5,391 nucleotides of DNA from Euryarchaeota archaeon UBA538 (lineage in GTDB: Archaea > Thermoplasmatota > Poseidoniia > Poseidoniales > Thalassarchaeaceae): positions 1 through 5,391 of the forward strand of contig DALC01000064.1 in the NCBI GenBank assembly GCA_002499325.1. Direction: 5' to 3'. Under the pieces are notes generated by a model that saw only the letters and a program-made list of their open reading frames with translations, made no database searches and was not told where the DNA came from. Every line of letters starts with the position of its first letter. Within the stretch, counting starts at the first letter, position 1. A program made the position numbers and the translations under genes. Shown here one piece after another: positions 1-5,165 of this stretch.

Positions 1-227
1 TGCAGAGGGCTAACAGAAATTGTATTTCCCTTTCTTCTCATTTTTCCTTGTTTTGTCGATATGATTCTGTCACCGACGACTAAAACGCCATGTCCAGCTT
101 CAATCCCCTCTGATGATCCAAGGTCTTCTCCTGGCACAACGACGAGGGTGCGTTGCGTGTCTCGCGGACTGTCCGCGTTGCTCTCAATACTCATGTTATC
201 GAGCTGCCCGACCGGCCTACTATTCAT
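1..227 (-). CDS. rrp4: Exosome complex RNA-binding subunit Rrp4, N-terminal part (cut by window edge)
   Basis: Rrp4 is a cap subunit of the archaeal exosome. It binds RNA through S1 and KH domains and feeds it to the Rrp41/Rrp42 phosphorolytic ring. Only the N-terminal domain is visible; the S1 and KH domains lie beyond the left edge. Translating the minus strand gives a Val-Val-Pro-Gly-Glu-Asp-Leu segment, then a Gly-His-Gly turn with GVLVVGDRI, then GNTISVSPL. These match the family pattern of a 'VxPGxxL' opening, a 'GxGxY/V' turn and an 'I.V.PL' strand before S1. The start is ambiguous. ATG at 227 gives about 26 residues before the conserved block and lies 31 nt after the SBDS stop, with a poorly spaced AAGGTG upstream. 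ATG at 194 gives about 15 residues. Position directly after SBDS matches the conserved psmA-SBDS-rrp4-rrp41-rrp42 order and strongly supports the call. Confidence 0.85.
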   Translation of the reverse strand, partial: MNSRPVGQLDNMSIESNADSPRDTQRTLVVVPGEDLGSSEGIEAGHGVLVVGDRIISTKQGKMRRKGNTISVSPL

Positions 228-258
228 AACCGTTGATGTCGACACCTTCGGTGGAAAG

Positions 259-948
259 TCAGTCAAGCTCCTTGACTTCGGCCTCAGAGGCCTTACTCGC
301 GACCTTGCTAATGAGCTCGTTCTTCATACCCCCTGGAACCTCAACGACACATGCCCATGTCCCATCAGTAAGCCATTCTTGACGAATAACAAGGTCTCTA
401 AGAATTTGATTAACGGACCCATAAGATGAGCCAGGGATCTTGAAGGCCAGACGTATTGTAATAAATTGAAGAGGAATTAGTGGCTTTAGTACCTTTACCG
501 CATCTGAAACTTGACTCTCGACAGACTTGAACGGATCAACAGAGAAACGAGCCTCTTCGAGAGCGTTCTCTATCCTAGTTCTAGGATGTGGCATCCTTGT
601 CTTCGGGTCCGTTGCAGTGATCGCAATTTCATTAATTATCTGGAGCTTCTTCTCTTCGACCATTTTCTTTCTCTGAGCAGTAGTAAGCTGAATGGAACCC
701 TGTTTCAGAATAATCTCTACGCATTGTTGAATATCGTTACTTCCAAATACGCTTTCCAATGCATCCGATGTTGGTCTCTCTCCGTTTTTAGAATCTGTCC
801 AGACCTCACTGACAGCCAGAAGTTCATCCAAGTCAACAGAAGAAGGGTTCTCCTTCCAAGCATCGACCAGATCGGGGTCCACTAAAATCTCGTATCTTGA
901 ACCGCCCTTTTCTAGTCTAGCTACAACCGCATCATCAAGACTAACCAT
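259..948 (-). CDS. SBDS/Sdo1-family ribosome maturation protein
   Basis: This is the archaeal homologue of the Shwachman-Bodian-Diamond syndrome protein. In eukaryotes SBDS acts with the EF-2-like GTPase EFL1 to release eIF6 from the large ribosomal subunit. Archaea have SBDS, aIF6 and aEF2, so a similar cytoplasmic role is likely. The 229-aa product has the usual archaeal length and three-domain layout. The N-terminal FYSH domain covers about residues 1-85, with a GGSRYEILVDP strand at 15-25. A helical middle domain follows at about 86-155, including TDPKTRMPHPRTRIENAL at 113-130 (the family's 'DP.T..PHP..RIE..L' signature) and FKSVE at 140-144. A ferredoxin-like C-terminal domain carries EWLTDGTWACVVEVPGG at 191-207. 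I chose ATG 948 because family members begin MVSLD/MVxLxxA. An in-frame ATG at 972 would add eight non-conserved residues. The psmA stop is 47 nt upstream of the chosen start, consistent with an operon. Neither start has a good Shine-Dalgarno. Confidence 0.95.
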   Translation of the reverse strand: MVSLDDAVVARLEKGGSRYEILVDPDLVDAWKENPSSVDLDELLAVSEVWTDSKNGERPTSDALESVFGSNDIQQCVEIILKQGSIQLTTAQRKKMVEEKKLQIINEIAITATDPKTRMPHPRTRIENALEEARFSVDPFKSVESQVSDAVKVLKPLIPLQFITIRLAFKIPGSSYGSVNQILRDLVIRQEWLTDGTWACVVEVPGGMKNELISKVASKASEAEVKELD

Positions 949-995
949 GTGAGTCGTACATGCTACAAGCATAAGGACATAGTGGAGTTATCCTT

Positions 996-1703
996 TCAGA
1001 GCTTGGAAATATGCTTCTCCAAATCCGTGGCGGTGAGCTCTCTGTAACCTTCGGAATTTATGACACAGATTTCCACTGATTCCTCTGACAAACCGTCCTC
1101 GAATGTCTTTGAGAGTGCCTCTAAGCCTATTTTTATTGCCGCATTTTCTGTCATTTCCGGCTTCCATTTCTCCTCGAAGTAAGATATAACCTCGCTTCTC
1201 CCGCTTCCAATGGCTCCTGCCTGATATGAGCCATAGGCTCCAGAAGGATCAGTTTCGTATAGATGAGGTCCGTCAGAATCAACTCCAGCTATCAGTAAAG
1301 CAGTTCCGAAAGGCCTCGCACCACCATACTGGGTGAATGATTGCTTGTAATCGCACATTTTCTTGACTAGGTTCGTTACGTCAATAGAGTCGCCGTAGGT
1401 CATCTTGTTAATTTGGCACTGAACTCTGGCCCTATCGACCAGTTGTCTTGCATCGGCGACTAATCCAGACGTGGTAATTCCTATGTGGTCATCAATCTTG
1501 TACATCTTCTCTATCGACTCAGGGATCACAAGCTTGCTGGGTATTCTCTTGGCTACTATCAATATCACGCCGTCTCTGAATTTTACACCAACAGTTGTGG
1601 AGCCTCTTTTTACTGATTCGCGGGCGTACTCAACTTGGTGAAGTCGTCCGTCTGGTGAGAAAGTTCCTACTGAAGAGTCGTATCCGCGGCCGCTCGGTTG
1701 CAT
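996..1703 (-). CDS. psmA: Proteasome subunit alpha (20S core particle)
   Basis: This subunit forms the outer heptameric rings of the archaeal 20S proteasome. The rings gate substrate entry and dock the ATPase PAN or Cdc48. The A-type signature is intact: Tyr8-Asp9 followed by FSPDGRLHQVEYA at 15-27. Thermoplasma-type numbering holds without a gap from Met1, so the activator pocket residues fall at the expected places: Lys66 in SIEKMYKIDD, and Gly80-Leu81 in TSGLVADAR. Further family blocks are QYGGARPFG, YETDPSGAYG and AIGSGR. From ATG 1703 the product is 235 aa, and MQPSGRGYD aligns with the Thermoplasma N terminus MQQGQMAYD. ATG 1715 would add only MLIT. There is no N-terminal Thr nucleophile or propeptide, so it is alpha, not beta. 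It leads the operon with SBDS and rrp4 downstream, and the catalytic beta subunit is not in the window. The last residues, HISKL, are shorter than in many euryarchaeal homologues. Confidence 0.98.
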   Translation of the reverse strand: MQPSGRGYDSSVGTFSPDGRLHQVEYARESVKRGSTTVGVKFRDGVILIVAKRIPSKLVIPESIEKMYKIDDHIGITTSGLVADARQLVDRARVQCQINKMTYGDSIDVTNLVKKMCDYKQSFTQYGGARPFGTALLIAGVDSDGPHLYETDPSGAYGSYQAGAIGSGRSEVISYFEEKWKPEMTENAAIKIGLEALSKTFEDGLSEESVEICVINSEGYRELTATDLEKHISKL

Positions 1704-1802
1704 CGTTATCAGCATGTTTGTACCAACGGCCTCTTATCAAGGTTAGTTGAGTATAGCGTCCTCTTTCGTTGCATTCAAGCCGAATGGTTGGTTCGTGGGT
1801 AC
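1704..1802. promoter_or_regulatory. Divergent promoter region between psmA operon and dph6-purB
   Basis: This 99-bp gap separates two divergent transcription units, so it should hold both promoters. Candidate TATA-like elements are TTGATAA read on the minus strand (1734-1740, 31-37 nt before the psmA ATG) and GAGTATAG read on the plus strand around 1750-1757, about 50 nt before the dph6 ATG. The latter reads CTATACTC on the minus strand and could serve either direction. None is a strong archaeal TATA box, and neither flanking start has a clear Shine-Dalgarno. The presence of promoters is inferred from gene layout; their exact positions are weakly supported. Confidence 0.35.
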
Positions 1803-2555
1803 ATGCGTGTGGCCGTGTTATGCTCTGGAGGGAAGGACTCTACGTATGCAACGTGGTGGGCCCTTATGAGAGGCTGGGATGTTCGAGCTCTAGTTACCTT
1901 GTGCGTTACGGGGGATGATTCAATGATGTTTCAGACAGGTGGAGTCTGTGTCGCAGGACTTCAATCAGCCTCTTCCGAAATTCCATGGCTACCCATTGTT
2001 ACGGAAGGAATAGAAGATGAGGAAATGCTGGATTTGCAACTGGGATTATCTGGTGTAAGCAATCCTGCTGAAGATTTCGATCTGTTCTGGCCTGAAAATT
2101 GGGATGACGAGGGCATAGTTTTGCATGAAGGGTTACTGGAAATAGATGCTTTAGTCTCGGGTGCTCTTAGATCCGACTACCAAAGAACAAGGATTGAGAG
2201 GATGTGCTCCAATATTGGCATTAAATCATTCTCACCATTGTGGCATCACAGTCCTGATGAACATGTTAGATCCTTGCCAAGGCTTGGTTTTGATGTTAGG
2301 ATTTCTTCAGTAACATCCGATGGCCTTGATGACAAGTGGATAGGTAGAAAATTGGGAGTTTCGGATGTGGAAGAGCTAATTAGTATTTCATCAAAATTCA
2401 GATTCAATTCTGACGGAGAGGGAGGAGAGTACGAGACCTTAGTTCTTGATTCCCCTCACATGAAAAAAAGGATTACTCTGGATGGAGAAAAGTCGTGGCG
2501 AAGGAACAGAGGGTCTTGGGATATTTCCTCAGGTCGGCTGACTTCCAATCGCTAG
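1803..2555 (+). CDS. dph6: Diphthine--ammonia ligase (Dph6-family adenine nucleotide alpha hydrolase)
   Basis: Dph6 carries out the last step of diphthamide synthesis, the ATP-dependent amidation of diphthine on the modified histidine of elongation factor 2. The PP-loop ATP-binding motif SGGKDS is at residues 8-13, right after the first beta strand, as in the family. The Dph6 block GALRSDYQRTRIERMC is at 120-135, followed by SPLW at 144-147. The C-terminal GEGGEYETLVLD is at 205-216. The 250-aa product is somewhat longer than archaeal homologues of about 220-230 aa because of an acidic, aromatic insertion around residues 80-105. I chose ATG 1803 because it places the PP-loop at the usual distance from the N terminus. 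The open frame runs upstream to 1698 but would overlap psmA and has no family similarity. The gene is likely co-transcribed with purB, 39 nt downstream. Archaeal Dph6 function is assigned by homology. N-type PP-loop relatives exist, but the QRxR and EGGEYE blocks fit Dph6 specifically. Confidence 0.93.
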   Translation: MRVAVLCSGGKDSTYATWWALMRGWDVRALVTLCVTGDDSMMFQTGGVCVAGLQSASSEIPWLPIVTEGIEDEEMLDLQLGLSGVSNPAEDFDLFWPENWDDEGIVLHEGLLEIDALVSGALRSDYQRTRIERMCSNIGIKSFSPLWHHSPDEHVRSLPRLGFDVRISSVTSDGLDDKWIGRKLGVSDVEELISISSKFRFNSDGEGGEYETLVLDSPHMKKRITLDGEKSWRRNRGSWDISSGRLTSNR

Positions 2556-2561
2556 GCTCAA

Positions 2562-2576
2562 ACCGGAAGTACCGGT
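2562..2576. repeat. Short perfect inverted repeat upstream of purB
   Basis: ACCGG (2562-2566) and CCGGT (2572-2576) are perfect inverse complements around the 5-nt spacer AAGTA, so RNA from either strand could form a 5-bp GC-rich hairpin. The same bases also contain ACCGG as a direct repeat. It lies in the 39-nt gap between dph6 and purB, ending 9 nt before the purB Shine-Dalgarno-like GAGG. It could be a weak terminator or processing element, or chance. No T-run follows, so termination is not strongly suggested. Confidence 0.4.
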
Positions 2577-2594
2577 CGGGTGTTTGAGGATACG

Positions 2595-3941
2595 ATGTCG
2601 GTTTCACCTCTAGACTACAGATATGGACGAGATGAGGCCAAAGCAATTTGGTCGAGAGAAGGGCGTCATTCAAGACAACTGGAGGTGGAAAGAGCTCTTG
2701 TCTGGGCCCATTGCAGGATGGGAAGAGTTAGTGCTGAGCACTATGACATTATTGCTGATATTTCAGACCCAGGAATAGTTACAGCAGATAGAGTGGAAGA
2801 AATAGAGGCTGAGACCAAACATGATATCATGGCACTCACAAAGGCTATGGCCGAAGCAGCTGGCGAAGCGGGCTGGTGCATACATCTTGGAGCTACCAGC
2901 AATGACATAGTTGATTCCGCTGTTGCTCTTCAGATAAAAGACAGCGTGGATTTACAACTAGACTCACTAAAATCACTAATGAGTACATTGTGTGATTTAG
3001 CCGAGAGGGAGAGGGATACGATAATGATCGGCAGAACTCATGGGCAAGCTGCAGTACCAATAACCTTCGGAATCAAGGTAGCGGTATGGGTAGACGAGTT
3101 TAGGAGGCATCTAGAAAGGCTCAACTCAATGAGGTCGAGGATTATTGCCGGAAAGTTCCTGGGGGCGGTTGGTACTGGAGCTGCACAGGGAGAGAATGCG
3201 CTGGAGTTACAGAGTCTTATCCTTGGAGAGTTGGGTCTGGAAGTTCCAGTGGCCACCACCCAGGTAGTCGGAAGGGATCGCTACATTGAATGGGTGGGGT
3301 GGATGGCGAACGTGTCAACCACAGTAGAAAAGATACTTCAAGAGGTCAGGAATCTACAGAGAAGTGAAATTGCAGAGGTTGCCGAGGCTTTTGACGTTGA
3401 AAAGCAGGTTGGATCTTCTACTATGGCTCACAAAAGAAATCCCATCACTGCAGAAAATGCATGTGGGCTTGCAAGAATTGTAAGATCGATGATAATTCCC
3501 TCTTATGAGAATGCACTTCTTTGGCATGAAAGAGATCTTGCAAACTCCTCTTCCGAGAGATTCACGCTTTCCCATTCAATGATATTGCTTGATGACATTA
3601 TTGCTAAGTGTGACAAAGTTATGTCAAGGCTGGTAGTAGACAGAGACAGGATGTTGCAGAATATAGAATCTCAGAAAGGCTTGGTGATGGCTGAGAAGAT
3701 CATGTTAGCTCTTGTGGACAGCAACATGCCTAGAGATGAGGCTCATGAGGTCCTCAGGAGTTGCTCAATGGAGGCATTGAGCACTGGGAGGCATTTGAAG
3801 GCCGTATGTTCTGAGAATGAGCAGATTAGCTCTGTCTTCGATGAAAATGAGTTGAATTATCTGTTTTCTCCTGAGAGTCACCTCGGAGTTTCTGGTGAAA
3901 TCGTGGATAATGCAGTTACAATTGCACGCGCATTCATGTAG
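2595..3941 (+). CDS. purB: Adenylosuccinate lyase
   Basis: This cytoplasmic tetrameric enzyme of the fumarase/aspartase superfamily acts twice in purine metabolism. It splits SAICAR to AICAR plus fumarate, and adenylosuccinate to AMP plus fumarate. The 448-aa product has normal family length. It opens with SPLDYRYG (residues 4-11), typical of PurB. Substrate and catalytic blocks are KHDIMAL with His76, HLGATSNDIVDSA at 97-109, and GRTHGQAAVPITFG at 146-159 with the presumed catalytic His149. The mobile signature loop GSSTMAHKRNP at 273-283 carries the catalytic serine region (Ser274/275). In that loop the frequent MPHK Pro is Ala, which the superfamily pattern tolerates. Start: ATG 2595 is preceded by GAGGAT (2586-2591), a usable Shine-Dalgarno, and gives the conserved N terminus. 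An in-frame GTG at 2580 would add five residues. It follows dph6 and converges on the membrane protein gene downstream. Confidence 0.97.
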   Translation: MSVSPLDYRYGRDEAKAIWSREGRHSRQLEVERALVWAHCRMGRVSAEHYDIIADISDPGIVTADRVEEIEAETKHDIMALTKAMAEAAGEAGWCIHLGATSNDIVDSAVALQIKDSVDLQLDSLKSLMSTLCDLAERERDTIMIGRTHGQAAVPITFGIKVAVWVDEFRRHLERLNSMRSRIIAGKFLGAVGTGAAQGENALELQSLILGELGLEVPVATTQVVGRDRYIEWVGWMANVSTTVEKILQEVRNLQRSEIAEVAEAFDVEKQVGSSTMAHKRNPITAENACGLARIVRSMIIPSYENALLWHERDLANSSSERFTLSHSMILLDDIIAKCDKVMSRLVVDRDRMLQNIESQKGLVMAEKIMLALVDSNMPRDEAHEVLRSCSMEALSTGRHLKAVCSENEQISSVFDENELNYLFSPESHLGVSGEIVDNAVTIARAFM

Positions 3942-3954
3942 ATTGAGACTCGAG

Positions 3955-3971
3955 GTAGGTCAATAACCTAC
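3955..3971. terminator. Short hairpin in the convergent junction after purB (possible bidirectional terminator)
   Basis: GTAGGT (3955-3960) pairs perfectly with ACCTAC (3966-3971) around the loop CAATA. It lies in the 29-bp gap between the purB stop (TAG ending at 3941) and the stop of the minus-strand membrane protein gene (3971-3973), so the stem just reaches that stop codon. Placement between two converging genes fits a shared transcript end. Archaeal termination relies mainly on T-rich tracts, which are absent here, so the terminator role is tentative; the inverted repeat itself is certain. Confidence 0.4.
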
Positions 3972-4258
3972 TATCTTCCAGGGAGCTTGAGCTTTGCAAT
4001 CAGATAGTTGGTTAGAGTGGAGCCAATTATGAGGATTACCGTCCCGACTGAGAGTATTGGGTCGATCATGGCCAATCCCAAAATAGATCCTGTCAGTACT
4101 GAAGCCAAACCCAGGAATATTATCATTGCATGGGGCCCATACTGATTTGCATCATCTAGAGCCACGTTAAGAAATCCATCTTCTACGATTGATGATATTA
4201 CTCCGTCTTCGGAGTCTCTAAAATCAGGAGCCTCCCGCCTTGGAATTCTCTCATTCAT
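3971..4258 (-). CDS. Small two-helix membrane protein of unknown function (95 aa)
   Basis: I recognise no family. The N-terminal 43 residues are polar and strongly acidic after an initial basic patch (RIPRRE at 4-9), with DFRDSEDG and VALDDANQY. Two hydrophobic segments follow, about 44-64 (AMIIFLGLASVLTGSILGLA) and 66-86 (PILSVGTVILIIGSTL), then a short basic tail (AKLKLPGR). Close spacing of the helices suggests a hairpin with both ends on the same side; the basic tail points to the cytoplasm. There is no signal peptidase site or metal-binding motif. Support for a real gene: an ATG start, a well-placed TATA-like element upstream (4292-4301), a membrane-protein composition that a chance frame would rarely give, and a clean fit between purB and the divergent ATPase gene. 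Its role is unknown. Confidence 0.72.
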   Translation of the reverse strand: MNERIPRREAPDFRDSEDGVISSIVEDGFLNVALDDANQYGPHAMIIFLGLASVLTGSILGLAMIDPILSVGTVILIIGSTLTNYLIAKLKLPGR

Positions 4259-4353
4259 GGCTTTCCCATATGCCTGATGAGGGAGGGGATTGATTATATT
4301 TCTCTGGAAATTAGTTCAGTAATCCTCTTTGACTATGTCACACACGGTAGGTC
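4259..4353. promoter_or_regulatory. Divergent promoter with TATA element for the two-helix membrane protein and the RecA-like ATPase
   Basis: This 95-bp gap lies between divergent starts. Read on the minus strand, GAGAAATATAATC (ending at 4291) looks like an archaeal BRE plus TATA box, with an A-rich GAGAAA directly before TATAAT. Its centre is about 38 nt from the ATG at 4258, implying a leader of roughly 10-15 nt. The same A/T block reads GATTATATTT (4292-4301) on the plus strand and could drive the ATPase gene, with transcription starting about 30 nt before the GTG at 4354. The minus-strand assignment is better supported. No Shine-Dalgarno of normal strength or spacing precedes either start. 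Confidence 0.5.
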
Positions 4354-4938
4354 GTGATTCGTTTCGAAGGGAGGGCAGTGCATATTTCGGCATCGCCCGG
4401 GGCAGGAAAAACCACACTTTGCCTGGGGGTTGTGTCGGACACAGTAATGAATGGAGGAAGAGTAATCTGGGCCTGCAGAAAAATGCCTGACCCAAATAGG
4501 TTTAGAGAGATTCTGCACGATATTGATGAGCAGGGTCTGATGCGCATCTCAATCCTAAATTTCTCAACAGACTTTGCAGGAAATTTAGACTTTATTCTCA
4601 CGAGGGCAGAAGACTTCGGAAGAGATGATTTTGTGATTGTCGATGACTGGTGTGAAAGTAATGGAAGGGCTAGGAAAGATGACATCGATGCTGCTAAGAA
4701 ACTGTCGTCGCTTGCCCGAAAGACCAACCTGATCATTACTTCGTCATCATACGAGGACGCTTCTGGATTTTCTGAAAGTGGTTGGCTGACTCGTGGAGGA
4801 ACCAAGATTGAGAGTTCATATGCGACTTTTTTGCTTCTTAAGCACCCCAAAAAGGATGGTGTGAGGATTATCTCTGGTGAAGATATTCTAATTCTAGCTA
4901 GGATGACTTCAAAGGGGCTGGAGGAATTGGTCAATTGA
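4354..4938 (+). CDS. RecA-superfamily P-loop ATPase, RadB/KaiC-like, function unknown
   Basis: The 194-aa product is a single RecA-type ATPase core. The opening strand GRAVHIS leads into Walker A SASPGAGKTT (12-21). VIWACRKM (38-44) fits the next core strand. Walker B is FVIVDDW (93-99), with two adjacent acids. LIITSS (126-131) resembles the strand before the sensor region. A C-terminal segment with TKIESSYATFLLLKH and GVRIISG resembles the end of RadB/RadA cores, where a strand over the bound DNA or nucleotide is followed by 'K...G.R'. It lacks the N-terminal helix-hairpin-helix domain of RadA and is a little shorter than typical RadB. I therefore call a RadB/KaiC-like ATPase without assigning a process; repair, signalling or membrane-protein insertion ATPases are all possible. 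The start is a GTG; a TAG stop lies two codons upstream in frame, so no longer form exists. The 3' end overlaps the convergent small gene by 8 nt. Confidence 0.85.
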   Translation: MIRFEGRAVHISASPGAGKTTLCLGVVSDTVMNGGRVIWACRKMPDPNRFREILHDIDEQGLMRISILNFSTDFAGNLDFILTRAEDFGRDDFVIVDDWCESNGRARKDDIDAAKKLSSLARKTNLIITSSSYEDASGFSESGWLTRGGTKIESSYATFLLLKHPKKDGVRIISGEDILILARMTSKGLEELVN

Positions 4939-5131
4939 GCTTTGAAATTAGATCTTCCATTTCTGATATTGCTTCTTCCGACGGGGCGTATAGATCCTCT
5001 GGGGATCTGGCTAATCCTGAGTATTTGGGTTTCTCATTTTTGTTTCCTGGCTTGAAATTACGAATCAGTAAAGATAGCAGAAATATTGCAGTTACTGCAA
5101 GGATAAACTGGATCACTGATTCGGTATCCAC
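4931..5131 (-). CDS. Small single-helix membrane protein of unknown function (66 aa)
   Basis: I recognise no family. Residues about 5-23 (SVIQFILAVTAIFLLSLLI) form one transmembrane helix, followed by a basic stop-transfer patch (RNFK and KNEK). A roughly 40-residue soluble tail ends in an acidic amphipathic stretch, EEAISEMEDLISKLN. The charge pattern suggests N terminus out, tail in the cytoplasm. The start is GTG 5131, preceded at the right distance for a leaderless transcript by a TATA-like element (5154-5162). An open frame on the other strand (4935-5141) covers the same bases, but it begins with TTG, overlaps the ATPase stop and lacks domain-like structure, so the minus strand is preferred. 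The gene ends inside the last codons of the convergent ATPase gene. Confidence 0.65.
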   Translation of the reverse strand: MDTESVIQFILAVTAIFLLSLLIRNFKPGNKNEKPKYSGLARSPEDLYAPSEEAISEMEDLISKLN

Positions 5132-5153
5132 GGTTCTCTGAGTATAATGTCAG

Positions 5154-5162
5154 ATAAATAAT
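5154..5162 (-). promoter_or_regulatory. TATA-box-like element of a probable leaderless promoter
   Basis: Read on the minus strand the bases are ATTATTTAT, centred about 27 nt before the GTG start at 5131. That is the spacing expected between an archaeal TATA box and the transcription start, so the mRNA may begin at or next to the start codon. No Shine-Dalgarno is present in between, which agrees with a leaderless message. The element sits in the 34-bp gap after the tiaS stop, so the small membrane protein may be expressed independently of tiaS. Confidence 0.5.
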
Positions 5163-5165
5163 CAC

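Noticed and set aside
61..429. Plus-strand open frame of 122 codons at the left end
   Set aside because: It overlaps antisense both rrp4 and the SBDS C terminus, whose conserved motifs show the minus strand is coding.
511..885. Plus-strand open frame of 124 codons
   Set aside because: It lies wholly antisense to the well-supported SBDS gene and has no recognisable domain; a shadow of coding sequence on the other strand.
1698..1802. Upstream extension of Dph6 in the same open frame
   Set aside because: It would overlap psmA and push the PP-loop about 35 residues inward; the family begins almost directly with the strand before SGGKDS.
3956..3970. Possible recombination or attachment site from the TAGGT/ACCTA repeat
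   Set aside because: It is a 5-6 bp stem in a convergent junction with no integrase or duplicated flank in view; a transcript-end hairpin or chance is simpler.
4338..4934. Minus-strand open frame of 198 codons covering the RecA-like ATPase
   Set aside because: The plus strand carries perfect Walker A and B motifs; the antisense frame is Ser/Leu/Pro-rich without domain features.
4935..5141. Plus-strand frame of 68 codons after the ATPase gene
   Set aside because: It starts with TTG, has no clear promoter or ribosome site, and the minus-strand frame over the same bases has a clean transmembrane segment and TATA spacing. Kept as a weak alternative only.
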